Shown: positions 1 to 7,467 of the stretch, piece after piece
Layout: every line of letters starts with the position of its first letter
How positions within the stretch are numbered: the stretch's first letter is position 1
Source of the DNA: an uncultured Eubacteriales bacterium
GTDB taxonomy: Bacteria; Bacillota; Clostridia; Christensenellales; Aristaeellaceae
Direction of reading: 5' to 3'
Assembly: GCA_902789365.1 (NCBI GenBank)
Contig: CADANQ010000025.1
Location: 26,968 to 61,111 of the forward strand
DNA length: 34,144 nt
Translations under genes and position numbers: made by a program
Notes under the pieces: model-generated
Database searches by the model: none
Seen by the model: the letters and a program-made list of their open reading frames with translations, nothing else
What the model was told of the DNA's origin: nothing

Positions 1-42
1 CGGCCGGGTACGAACCCCTCACCGATCCTGCGGGAACGGTTC

Positions 43-160
43 GGGGTGTCGTTCCGCTTCACCGTACATGCCGCTGAAGCGGATCATAATCGGAGGGAGT
101 TCCCTCCGATACCTCCCCACTGCTGAAATACGTTCGTTCTCCTTCACACACGGCTGAGCA
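43..160 (-). repeat. Left-end copy of dispersed structured repeat
   Basis: Positions 65-160, read on the minus strand, align without gaps to 33986-34081 on the plus strand, with 12 differences in 96 positions by eye. A further 21 nt (43-63) match 34124-34144 exactly. The core holds a 10-bp stem (ATCGGAGGGA / TCCCTCCGAT, about 91-112). In the other copy one stem position changes to a form that still pairs as G-U. On the minus strand CCGCTTCA is followed by TGAAGCGG, another possible stem. No transposase is present. It is most likely a dispersed non-coding repeat that broke the assembly; a structured RNA is possible but not shown. Confidence 0.75.
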
Positions 161-204
161 GATACATATTATGTTCGCCGGCTGTTTTTTCATTGTGTCC
201 GCCC

Positions 205-233
205 TTTACCTGACTGCCGGGATATGCTACAAT
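205..233 (+). promoter_or_regulatory. Promoter of glyA
   Basis: A TTTACC -35 element (205-210) is followed after 17 nt by TACAAT (228-233), with an extended -10 TG at 225-226. Transcription would begin near 240. The short leader contains a 6-bp hairpin (GGGGCA / TGCCCC, 243-259). This is a sigma-A type promoter by inspection only. Confidence 0.7.
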
Positions 234-293
234 GGCAGTTACGGGGCATTGCGTGCCCCGGTACAAACAATCACTTTGATAAAGGAGCGGCCC

Positions 294-1526
294 ATGAACG
301 ACATCACATCCCGTGTGTTCGACCTGATCGCGCAGGAGGAAAAGCGCCAGGGTGAAACCATTGAACTGATCGCTTCCGAGAACTTCGTATCCGAGGACGT
401 CAAAAAAGCGGTGGGCAGCTGCCTGACCAATAAATACGCCGAGGGCCTGCCGGGCAAGCGCTATTACGGCGGCTGCGAAGTGGTGGACATGGTGGAGGAC
501 CTGTGCCGCGAAACCTGGAAAAAGGTCTTTGAAACCGATTACCACGTCAACGTGCAGCCCCATTCCGGCAGCCAGGCCAACCTGGCCGCCTACCAGGCCG
601 TGATGCAGCCCGGGGATACCCTGCTCTCCATGAGCCTGAACGACGGCGGCCACCTGACCCACGGCGCCAGCGTGAACCAGAGCGGTAAACTATACAATAT
701 CGTTTTCTACGGCACCGATTCCACCGGCCGCATCGACATGGACGACGTCCGCAAAAAGGCCCTGGAATGCCGTCCGAAGGTGATCCTCGCCGGTGCCAGC
801 GCCTATGCCCGGATCATCGATTTTGACGCCTTCCGCGCCATCGCCGACGAAGTCGGCGCGTATTTCATGGTGGATATGGCCCACATCGCTGGCCTGGTGG
901 CCGCCCACGTCCATCCCAGCCCCTTCGCCGCCGGCGCGGACATCATTACCACCACCACCCACAAGACCCTGCGGGGCCCCCGGGGCGGCCTGATCTTCTG
1001 CAAGAGCGAGCTGGCCAAAAAGGTGGACAGCTGCGTCTTCCCCCGCACCCAGGGCGGCCCGCTGGAGCATGTTATCGCCGGCAAGTGCGTCGCCGCGGCA
1101 GAAGCGCTGGAGCCCTCCTTTGCCGATTACGGGAAGAACATCGTGGAAAACTGCCGCGCCATGGCGGACGAGTTCCTGAAAATGGGCTATGACCTGGCCA
1201 CCGGCGGCACCGACAACCACCTGATGCTCCTGGACCTGACCAAAAAGAACGTGACCGGCCTGGACCTGCAGAACGCCCTGGACCGGTGCAATATCACCCT
1301 GAATAAGAACTGCGTACCCAACGAACAGCGCTCTCCCTCCGTCACCAGCGGCGTGCGCATCGGCACCGCGGCCATGACCACCCGCGGGTTCGGCAAGGCC
1401 CAGTTCGTCGCCGCGGCCCACCTGATCGACCGGGCCGTAAACGCCCTGGCGGACGGAACCTTTACCGACGCCACCGCCGCCGAAATCGGCGCCGAAGCCC
1501 GGGCCCTGATCGCCTCGGTCGGCTGA
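294..1526 (+). CDS. glyA: Serine hydroxymethyltransferase
   Basis: This cytoplasmic PLP enzyme interconverts serine and glycine while charging tetrahydrofolate with a one-carbon unit. The 410-residue length fits bacterial GlyA. Visible hallmarks are the substrate-site region around IASENF (residues 26-31), DMAHIAG (194-200) carrying the PLP-contacting Asp and His, and the [14 protein letters not shown] segment whose Lys224 should form the Schiff base. The start at 294 is chosen over an in-frame ATG at 171 because AAAGGAG lies at 281-287 and the family alignment begins here. The gene has its own promoter at 205-233 and ends in a strong terminator, so it appears monocistronic. No oddities were seen. 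Confidence 0.97.
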   Translation: MNDITSRVFDLIAQEEKRQGETIELIASENFVSEDVKKAVGSCLTNKYAEGLPGKRYYGGCEVVDMVEDLCRETWKKVFETDYHVNVQPHSGSQANLAAYQAVMQPGDTLLSMSLNDGGHLTHGASVNQSGKLYNIVFYGTDSTGRIDMDDVRKKALECRPKVILAGASAYARIIDFDAFRAIADEVGAYFMVDMAHIAGLVAAHVHPSPFAAGADIITTTTHKTLRGPRGGLIFCKSELAKKVDSCVFPRTQGGPLEHVIAGKCVAAAEALEPSFADYGKNIVENCRAMADEFLKMGYDLATGGTDNHLMLLDLTKKNVTGLDLQNALDRCNITLNKNCVPNEQRSPSVTSGVRIGTAAMTTRGFGKAQFVAAAHLIDRAVNALADGTFTDATAAEIGAEARALIASVG

Positions 1527-1539
1527 AACAGTTCATCAC

Positions 1540-1562
1540 GCGGGGGCCTCCCCCGCTTTTTT
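1540..1562 (+). terminator. Rho-independent terminator after glyA
   Basis: A 7-bp GC stem (GCGGGGG / CCCCCGC) with a CCT loop is followed by six T residues, 14 nt after the glyA stop codon. The next start codon lies only 20 nt beyond, so the downstream gene may rely on partial read-through or on a promoter inside glyA. Confidence 0.85.
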
Positions 1563-1581
1563 CATTTGGATGGGAGCTTTC

Positions 1582-2205
1582 ATGGACATCGTCATCATCG
1601 TCGGCGAAAATGACACCGCGCCGTATCAGGAAAAGCTGGACGCCGCCATGCCGGGCCGCTTCCTGGCCGCCGCCCTGCCCTGCGGGGACTGGAACCGGGA
1701 CCTGAGCCCCTGGCCGGCGCCCGCCGCCTTCAAAAAAGGCGGGGCGTTCGCCGGAGAAGCGCCTTCCTTCCTGCCGGCGCTCCTCGGCGCAGCGGAAAAA
1801 GCCGGGGAAGAACTTGCTTCTCCCCCGGCGCACCGGATCGTGGCGGGCTACAGCCTGGCCGGCCTTTTCGCCCTGTGGACGCTGACCCAAACGCCCCTTT
1901 TTGACTGCGCCGCCTGCGCCAGCCCCTCCCTGTGGTTTCCGGGCTGGACAGGCTGGCTGCGGGCGCGTCCGCTGCTGCCGATTCGCCCCAGGGTGGCTCT
2001 CAGTCTGGGGGACCGGGAGGAAAAAACCCGCAACCCGGTCCTCGCCGCCGTGGGCGAAGGCGTCCGGGGCACCAGGGACCTGCTGCTTTCAAGGGGTGTT
2101 CCCTGCTCCCTGCGCATGGACCCGGGCGGACATTTTGAGGACGCCGAAAACCGCACGGTTCAAACGATCCTGGATCTTTTCCGCGCGGAAGAAAGCCCCT
2201 CCTGA
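1582..2205 (+). CDS. Putative esterase / alpha-beta hydrolase
   Basis: A 207-residue protein resembling short members of the putative esterase (Esterase_D / Fes-IroE type) alpha-beta hydrolases. A nucleophile elbow GYSLAG is visible near residue 92, which would make its Ser catalytic. A late GGHFED near the C-terminus would supply the His. The start at 1582 has GGGAG five nt upstream; an ATG at 1570 in the same frame lacks a site. No signal peptide is seen, so it is probably cytoplasmic. The substrate cannot be inferred. It follows the glyA terminator and converges with the deacylase gene, leaving 8 nt between stops. Confidence 0.7.
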   Translation: MDIVIIVGENDTAPYQEKLDAAMPGRFLAAALPCGDWNRDLSPWPAPAAFKKGGAFAGEAPSFLPALLGAAEKAGEELASPPAHRIVAGYSLAGLFALWTLTQTPLFDCAACASPSLWFPGWTGWLRARPLLPIRPRVALSLGDREEKTRNPVLAAVGEGVRGTRDLLLSRGVPCSLRMDPGGHFEDAENRTVQTILDLFRAEESPS

Positions 2206-2213
2206 CCCCGCGC

Positions 2214-2687
2214 TCATACGGCGGCTTCCCTGCACACGTCCACCCAGCCCAGCGCCCGGCCCAGGCGCTCAAGCTCCTCCAGGTTCAGGCGGATGGCGCT
2301 GTTCCCCGTCCCGCAGGCCGGATACACCGTGTCAAAGCGCTTCAGGCTTTCATCCAGGTATACCTTCACGCCCTCGTTGACCCCGAAGGGGCACACGCCG
2401 CCCATGGGGTATCCCACCCGTTCCTCCAATTGGTCCGGGCGGAGCATCCGCGCCTTGGCCGCAAAGGCGCCCTTGAATTTGGCGTTGTCGATCTTCACGT
2501 CTCCTGCGGCCACCACCAATACCGTTTCCCCCGACACGTCAAAGGCCATGGTCTTTGCGATGCGCTTTTCCTCGCATCCCAGGGCCTGAGCCGCCAGGGC
2601 CACCGTAGCGCTGCTTTCGTCAAGCACCCTGATCCTGTCCGCGCATCCGAACTGACTGAGATATGCCCTGACCTTCTCCACCGACAT
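2214..2687 (-). CDS. YbaK/ProX-type aminoacyl-tRNA deacylase
   Basis: A 157-residue single-domain protein of the YbaK/EbsC/ProX family, whose members hydrolyse mischarged aminoacyl-tRNAs (for example Cys-tRNA-Pro or Ala-tRNA-Pro) as free-standing editing factors. Family features include the early SSATVALAAQALGC segment, the conserved IAKTMAF strand with its central Lys, and a late GGVCPFG loop followed by a D-E-S-L region. The start at 2687 is preceded by GGAGGG (RC of 2695-2700). It is divergent from tcdA across 138 nt. Which misacylated tRNA it edits cannot be decided from the sequence. Confidence 0.88.
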   Translation of the reverse strand: MSVEKVRAYLSQFGCADRIRVLDESSATVALAAQALGCEEKRIAKTMAFDVSGETVLVVAAGDVKIDNAKFKGAFAAKARMLRPDQLEERVGYPMGGVCPFGVNEGVKVYLDESLKRFDTVYPACGTGNSAIRLNLEELERLGRALGWVDVCREAAV

Positions 2688-2825
2688 GGCCGATCCCTCC
2701 GTTTTTCGTGACTTTTAATTCGCGAAGGCCGCCCCGCGTTTGGTTCCCGGGACGTCCCGAACACGATATTACACCCGGGGCCGTACCGGAGGCAACGCTT
2801 TTTTACCCATCACAAGGAGGTCCGC

Positions 2826-3575
2826 ATGACAGACACCGGCTTTCTCCAGCTTTCCCGTACCCGCCGATTGCTCGGAAACCGCGCCATGGAACGGCTTGAA
2901 AACAGCCGCGTGGCCGTTTTCGGCCTGGGCGGGGTCGGCGGGACCTGCGCCGAGGCGCTGCTGCGCTGCGGCGTGGGCCACCTGACGCTGGTGGACGGCG
3001 ACACCGTCAGCCTGAGCAACCTGAACCGCCAGATCTTCGCGACCCGGGAAACCGTGGGCATGGACAAGACCGACGCGGCTCTCCTCCGGCTGCGCGCCAT
3101 CCGGCCGGAATGCGGCATAAACGCCGTGAAGGCCTTCGTGCTGCCGGAAAACATCGGAGATTTCGATTTTTCCGCCTGGGATTACGCCGTGGACTGCGTG
3201 GACACCGTCGCGGCCAAGATCGCCATCGTCAAAGCGGCCCTCGCCGCGGGAATCGGGGTGATTTCCTGCATGGGCACCGGCAACAAGCTGGACCCGACGG
3301 CGCTTCGGGTGGCCGATATCTATGAAACCTCGGTCTGCCCCCTGGCCCGGATCATGCGCTCGCTTTGCCGCAAAAACGGCATTCCCGCCCTGAAGGTGGT
3401 CTATTCCGCCGAAACGCCCCTCGTCCCCCGCAAGGAGGACGGGGAGGCCGCCCCGAAGGGAAAGCATATCCCCGCCAGCGTTTCCTTCGTGCCCCCCGCG
3501 GCGGGGTATATCCTGGCTTCCCGCGTCGTCCTGGACCTGACCGCGGGAAGCCGCGAACCCGAATACGGAGGCTGA
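2826..3575 (+). CDS. tcdA: tRNA threonylcarbamoyladenosine dehydratase
   Basis: An E1-like ThiF/MoeB-fold enzyme (249 residues) that would use ATP to cyclise t6A37 of tRNA to ct6A, as described for TcdA (CsdL/YgdL). Seen are the nucleotide-binding GLGGVGG (33-39), a following VDGDTVSLSNLNRQ segment typical of E1-like adenylating enzymes, and the CVDTVAAK region. AAGGAGG sits at 2814-2820, fixing the start. The stop overlaps the ribosome site of the next gene, which starts 3 nt later, so the two are co-translated. The C-terminus ends after a YILASRVVLDL helix. This is a standard family length. Confidence 0.92.
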   Translation: MTDTGFLQLSRTRRLLGNRAMERLENSRVAVFGLGGVGGTCAEALLRCGVGHLTLVDGDTVSLSNLNRQIFATRETVGMDKTDAALLRLRAIRPECGINAVKAFVLPENIGDFDFSAWDYAVDCVDTVAAKIAIVKAALAAGIGVISCMGTGNKLDPTALRVADIYETSVCPLARIMRSLCRKNGIPALKVVYSAETPLVPRKEDGEAAPKGKHIPASVSFVPPAAGYILASRVVLDLTAGSREPEYGG

Positions 3576-3577
3576 CC

Positions 3578-4423
3578 ATGCCGAGGGAACTGGACCGGTG
3601 CGAAACGATCGAGCGCTCGATCGTCAAAAAATACCGGAAGGAACTGTGGGCGCCCTTTGTGACCGCCGTCAAAAAATACGGCCTGATCGCACCCCATGAC
3701 CGGATCTGCGTCTGCATCTCCGGCGGCAAGGATTCCATGCTGATGGCCAAGCTCTTCCAGATGCTGCTCCGGGTGACCGAGGTGCCCTTCGAATGCGAAT
3801 ACATGGTCATGGATCCGGGCTACAGCCCGGAAAACCGCCGGAAGATAAAAGAAAACGCGGACCTTCTGCGCATCCCGGTCCGCTTTTTTGAAACCAACAT
3901 CTTCGACGTGGCCAATCACACCGAAAAAAACCCCTGCTACCTGTGCGCCAGGATGCGCCGGGGGTATCTGTACCGTTTCGCCCGGGAACTGGGCTGCAAC
4001 AAAATCGCCCTGGGACACCACTTCAACGACGTCATCGAAACCACGGTCATGGCCATGTTCTACGCCTCGATGCTCCAGGGCATGATGCCGAAGGTCAAAA
4101 GCAAGAATTTCGAAGGCATGCAGCTGATCCGGCCGATGTACCGCATCCACGAGGAGGATATCGTCGCCTGGCAGAAATACGGCGGCCTGGAATTCATCCG
4201 GTGCGCCTGCCGCTTCACCGAAAAAAGCGCCGCCGAGGGCACGGAGGAGAACACGAGCAAGCGCAAGGAAATCAAGGACCTGCTCGCAAGACTCAAAAAG
4301 ACCAACCCCGACATCGAAAAAAGCGTGTTCAACGCCATCCACGCCGTATGCGTCGACACCTTCCCCGGCTGGAAGGAAGGAAACACGGAGCACAGTTTCC
4401 TGGAAAGATGGACGGAAGACTGA
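3578..4423 (+). CDS. TtcA-like PP-loop tRNA thiolation ATPase
   Basis: A 281-residue member of the TtcA/TilS-like adenosine nucleotide alpha hydrolase superfamily. The P-loop SGGKDS is at 48-53. Cys120 and Cys123 (CYLC) and a later CAC (209-211) would provide iron-sulfur cluster ligands as in TtcA, which makes 2-thiocytidine at tRNA position 32. The GHHFNDVIET motif at about 146-155 is also characteristic. Its ribosome site GGAGG (3567-3571) lies inside the end of tcdA, making a two-gene tRNA-modification operon that acts on the anticodon loop. Exact specificity (C32 or another target) is an inference from the family. Confidence 0.85.
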   Translation: MPRELDRCETIERSIVKKYRKELWAPFVTAVKKYGLIAPHDRICVCISGGKDSMLMAKLFQMLLRVTEVPFECEYMVMDPGYSPENRRKIKENADLLRIPVRFFETNIFDVANHTEKNPCYLCARMRRGYLYRFARELGCNKIALGHHFNDVIETTVMAMFYASMLQGMMPKVKSKNFEGMQLIRPMYRIHEEDIVAWQKYGGLEFIRCACRFTEKSAAEGTEENTSKRKEIKDLLARLKKTNPDIEKSVFNAIHAVCVDTFPGWKEGNTEHSFLERWTED

Positions 4424-4480
4424 TTTTTTTAAACTCCGCCCATGTTGTCCTGTCCCCATATACCGCCCCGCGTTTTTCCC

Positions 4481-4738
4481 TTTTTTTGCGCCGCCATCAG
4501 GGTATTTTTCCGTTTTTCGTCCCCCGCGTCCCGACACATAAACACAGGGGACGGTTCTCTGTGCCGGGCGTCGGCCAGGGCGGATGGGGCCTGCGCGGCC
4601 CCAATCCCCGCGGCAGAGGTTTTCAACCCCTGCACCCCGATTCGGCGAACGAACAAGTCGCCGATAAACGGCGGTTTCCGCCTGCCCGTACGCGGGGGAC
4701 GCGTTATGGAAAAATACCCTGAGGGCGGCGCAAAAAAA
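4481..4738 (+). repeat. Dispersed repeat, copy A, with terminal inverted arms
   Basis: The body begins AAACACAGGGGACGG near 4530 and ends GGCGGCGCAAAAAAA near 4738. It contains a GGGGCC/GGCCCC hairpin and an imperfect GCCG/CGGC stem. Uniquely in this copy, 4481-4522 is an inverted version of the tail (4691-4738): a poly-T run, then GCGCCGCC, CAGGGTATTTTTCC and CCCCCGCG. The whole unit is therefore bounded by ~40-nt inverted repeats, as in a MITE. The palindromic head (ACACAG...CTGTGT) resembles REP-like elements known from many genomes; that parallel is from memory. It lies between the ttcA-like gene and buk. Confidence 0.8.
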
Positions 4739-4774
4739 CGCAAAAAAACGCATATATACGAATCCGAATAAAAT

Positions 4775-4783
4775 TGGTATAAT
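4775..4783 (+). promoter_or_regulatory. Extended -10 promoter of buk
   Basis: TGG followed by a perfect TATAAT (4778-4783) forms an extended -10 element 31 nt before the buk start codon. The -35 at the right distance (TATACG, 4755-4760) is poor. The promoter sits 40 nt beyond the tail of repeat copy A. Confidence 0.65.
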
Positions 4784-4813
4784 AACAGCAAAAACCAGGA
4801 AAGGCCGCGTTTC

Positions 4814-5923
4814 ATGAAACTGCTTGTAATCAATCCCGGCTCCACCTCCACCAAAGTCAGCCTGTACGAGGACGAGCGGGCCCTGTTTGAGGAAAACATT
4901 TTCCACGACGCTCCGGAGCTTCTGCGCTTCCCCACCGTCAACGACCAGATGCCCTTCCGGAAGGCCGTGATCATATCCGCCATGGAAAGGCACGGCTTTA
5001 AGATTGAAGACGCCGACGTTTTTATCGGCCGCGGCGGCAGCGCACAGACGCAGGAGGAGGGCGTCACCCGCATCGGCGAACGCCTGTACCGGGACACGGT
5101 GGACGCCGTGGGAGGCAGCGATCATCCATCCAAGCTGGGGGTGATGCTGGCCTGGGAGCTGGGAGAGGCGTTCGGCAGGCCCGCCTACACCCTGGACCCC
5201 CCAAACGTGGACGAGCTGTGCGATCTGGCCCGGCTCACCGGCATCCGCGGAGTATACCGCAACGCCCAGTTCCACGTGCTCAATCAAAAGGCCGTGGCCC
5301 GCGCCCACGCCCGTTCCCTGGGCAAAAAATACGAGGACTGCAATTTTATCGTGGCTCATATCGACGGCGGAATCACCGTCAACGCCCACCTGAAGGGCCG
5401 CATGGTTGACGGCAACGTGGGCGCCGGCGGGGACGGCCCCTACACCCCCACGCGCATCGGCTCGGTCCCGGTCCTGCCGCTGATGGACTACGTGGACGCT
5501 CACTCCACCGACGAGGTGCGCCGGATGTGCTCCCGCTCCGGCGGGTTTGTCAGCATGTTCGGCACCGCCAACGGGGACACCGTCCGCGGACGGGCCCTCT
5601 CGGGGGACGAGGCGGCGCGCCTCGTCTGGCAGGGCATGATCTACCAGACCGGGAAAATGATCGGCGAAATGGCGGCGGTCCTCCACGGGCGGGCGGACGG
5701 CATCCTGCTGACCGGCGGATACATGCGTTTCCCCGACGTGATCGACTCCCTGAAGGAAATGTGCGGCTGGATCGCCCCGATCACCGTTTATCCGGGGGAA
5801 ATGGAGCAGGAAACCCTGGCCCTGGCCGTTCTTGAGGCGCTGCGGGGCGAAAGAAAGATCCGCGACTATTCCGGGAAGCCCGTATGGAACGGCTTTGACT
5901 GGGCGGAGGAACAAAAACCATAA
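4814..5923 (+). CDS. buk: Butyrate kinase
   Basis: An ASKHA-fold acyl kinase (369 residues) that interconverts butyryl phosphate and butyrate with ADP/ATP, the last step of phosphotransbutyrylase-type butyrate formation. The N-terminal phosphate loop NPGSTSTKV (8-16) is nearly invariant in Buk. A central HIDGGITVNAH and GAGGDGPYTPTR segment and the late LTGGYMRFPDVI motif match butyrate kinase better than acetate kinase. The start is preceded by a purine-rich AGGAAAGG. The usual partner ptb is not adjacent, and repeats lie on both sides, so it is transcribed alone from its own promoter. A related branched-chain acyl kinase cannot be excluded. Confidence 0.9.
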   Translation: MKLLVINPGSTSTKVSLYEDERALFEENIFHDAPELLRFPTVNDQMPFRKAVIISAMERHGFKIEDADVFIGRGGSAQTQEEGVTRIGERLYRDTVDAVGGSDHPSKLGVMLAWELGEAFGRPAYTLDPPNVDELCDLARLTGIRGVYRNAQFHVLNQKAVARAHARSLGKKYEDCNFIVAHIDGGITVNAHLKGRMVDGNVGAGGDGPYTPTRIGSVPVLPLMDYVDAHSTDEVRRMCSRSGGFVSMFGTANGDTVRGRALSGDEAARLVWQGMIYQTGKMIGEMAAVLHGRADGILLTGGYMRFPDVIDSLKEMCGWIAPITVYPGEMEQETLALAVLEALRGERKIRDYSGKPVWNGFDWAEEQKP

Positions 5924-6052
5924 TTCACACAAGCACGAAAAAAACACAGGGAACATGATCCGCCCTTGTCAGGCAGACACAGGAAATATCCAAAGACAAT
6001 CCATGGTGCCTTGCCTATGCGGGCGGGGTGCTTTTCCGTTTCCGGTCCCCTG

Positions 6053-6253
6053 CTTTTTTTGCGCCGCCCTCGGGGCATTTTTCCATAACCCCGTCCCCGC
6101 GTACAGGCAGGCGGAAACCGCCGTTTGTCGGCGAACAGCCGGTTCGCCGAACCGGGGTGCAGGGGTTGAAAACCTCTGCCGCGGGGTTTGGGGCCGCGCA
6201 GGCCCCATCCGCCGCGGCAGACGTCCGACACAGAGAACCGTCCCCTGTGTTTT
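6053..6253 (-). repeat. Dispersed repeat, copy B (minus orientation)
   Basis: Read on the minus strand, the unit runs from AAACACAGGGGACGG (near 6253) to GGCGGCGCAAAAAAA (near 6053), with the same GGGGCC hairpin and tail as copies A, C and D. Its head starts 2-3 nt after the TGA (6255-6257) of the MarR-type gene on the same strand. The remaining 5924-6052 stretch after buk shows no gene; it contains a weak echo of the head (AAAAACACAGGGAAC near 5940). Confidence 0.82.
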
Positions 6254-6254
6254 T

Positions 6255-7103
6255 TCAGCTGAGAGTCTTGTCGTTCATGGCCGCGCTTCCGGCGGCCGCG
6301 CCGGGAAGCATGCCCTGCCATTTTTCCGCGAGCTTTTCCAGAATCCCGAGCAGATTTTCAAGCTCCTCGTCCGTCATTCCCGCATACAGGTCCGTCCGGT
6401 CCTCCAAAAGGGCCCGGGCCGCCAGGGTCCCGGCTTCGGTAAGGCAGACGCTCATGCTCCGGTGATCCCTGGGATTGGGAAAGCGGCGCACGTAGCCGTT
6501 CATTTCCAGCTTGGCCACCAGCTCGCTCAGGGAAGCGGAGCGGATGGACGCAAGCTCCATCAGTTCCCTCTGGGACAGGGTGCCCTTCTCCAGAAGGATG
6601 GACAGCACCCGGTTCTGCCCGTCGCGCGTGCCGGGCAGCATCCGCAGAATGTGTCCCAGCGCCTTCAGGCGGAAGGTGATCTTCCCCCGGGTGTCCAGGC
6701 TCGCGTAGCGCTCCCTGCGTTCAGCTTCCGGTTCGAAGCCCGGGCTGAAGGCCGGCCTGCGGTTGAAGCGGGGCGGGGGAAACCGTCCCGGGCAATGCCT
6801 GCCGTCCATGGGACCGGGATATCCGCCGGGGCCGCGCATGCCGTATTCCCCGCCGGGACCGGGATATCCGCCGGGACCGCGCATACCGTATCCCCCGCCG
6901 GGACCGGGCTGCCCGCAGGGCCGCCGCATGCCGTATTCCCCGCCGGGGCGGTGCGTTCCGCTGCCCTCCAGGGGGCCGTGCCGCAAATCGCCGCGTTCCT
7001 CCCATACGGGCGGCGCATCGTTTTCCGCGTCCGCGGGAGCCCAGGCGCCTTTCGTTTCCTGTTCCGTTACGACGGATCTTTCGTTTTCTTCGTGTTCCTT
7101 CAT
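6255..7103 (-). CDS. MarR-family regulator with collagen-like N-terminus
   Basis: A 282-residue protein. Residues about 145-265 form a MarR-type winged-helix domain: helix-turn-helix around LSQRELMELASIRSASLSEL, a wing with RRFPNPRDHRSMSV, then LTEAG. MarR proteins are usually ~150 residues; here ~130 residues precede the domain. That extension has an acidic start and then Gly/Pro/Tyr/Met-Arg repeats (GEYGMR-GPGGYPGP type units, about 54-98). No membrane segment is visible. Two identical-type palindromes flank its own promoter (7143-7197), indicating autoregulation. The gene downstream on this strand is buk in the opposite orientation, so no target operon is adjacent. Confidence 0.85.
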   Translation of the reverse strand: MKEHEENERSVVTEQETKGAWAPADAENDAPPVWEERGDLRHGPLEGSGTHRPGGEYGMRRPCGQPGPGGGYGMRGPGGYPGPGGEYGMRGPGGYPGPMDGRHCPGRFPPPRFNRRPAFSPGFEPEAERRERYASLDTRGKITFRLKALGHILRMLPGTRDGQNRVLSILLEKGTLSQRELMELASIRSASLSELVAKLEMNGYVRRFPNPRDHRSMSVCLTEAGTLAARALLEDRTDLYAGMTDEELENLLGILEKLAEKWQGMLPGAAAGSAAMNDKTLS

Positions 7104-7142
7104 ATCATGTTCCTTTCGGGGTCCCGCGTCTTTTTATTTTTG

Positions 7143-7197
7143 CAAGGTACCTTGATATAATATTAGCCCGTTGCGGTTTAATTGTCAAGGTACCTTT
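7143..7197 (-). promoter_or_regulatory. Autoregulated promoter with two MarR-type operators
   Basis: On the minus strand TTGACA (plus 7183-7188) is followed after 17 nt by TAATAT (plus 7160-7165). A perfect 12-nt palindrome CAAGGTACCTTG (7143-7154) lies just downstream of the -10. A second copy with one change, CAAGGTACCTTT (7186-7197), overlaps the -35. Bound dimers would occlude both promoter elements, the normal MarR arrangement. Confidence 0.72.
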
Positions 7198-7251
7198 ATA
7201 ATTTTTTCTGATCCTTTTCCTCCCATGCCTTCGATTATTTACGCTTCTTCC

Positions 7252-7280
7252 TTGACGCTTTTTTATGGATTTGATAAACT
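7252..7280 (+). promoter_or_regulatory. Promoter of first secreted paralog
   Basis: TTGACG (7252-7257), 17 nt, TAAACT (7275-7280). The same two hexamers at the same spacing precede the downstream paralog. The leader to the start codon is about 180 nt with no gene; it contains short GC-rich hairpin-forming runs but no riboswitch class I recognise. Confidence 0.65.
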
Positions 7281-7467
7281 ATACATGCCTCATCCTCAAA
7301 CAGAAAATGACCGGCGCACCGCGCGTCGGCATATTCCGTTTTATATTTTATCCTCCGCGAAAACGCGCTGCAGCCTGCGCCTCTTCCGCATGATATTGCC
7401 CCTCATATCCATCGGCTCAAACGGCTGCGCCGGGACGGCGCGGCCGAAAAAATAAGGAGTGATTCGT

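Noticed and set aside
2748-2759. Operator for the deacylase/tcdA pair
   Set aside because: CGGGACGTCCCG is a perfect 12-nt palindrome between divergent genes, but no regulator or second copy is visible, so it may be chance in GC-rich DNA.
3401-5956. Open frame of 851 codons on the minus strand
   Set aside because: It runs antisense through tcdA, the TtcA-like gene, a repeat and buk, all with clear families and ribosome sites. Its composition is His/Gly/Val-rich, as expected for a shadow of GC-rich genes.
7171-7455. Possible 94-codon gene before the secreted paralog
   Set aside because: It overlaps the MarR operator and the promoter and leader of the following gene, and has no ribosome site or conserved look.
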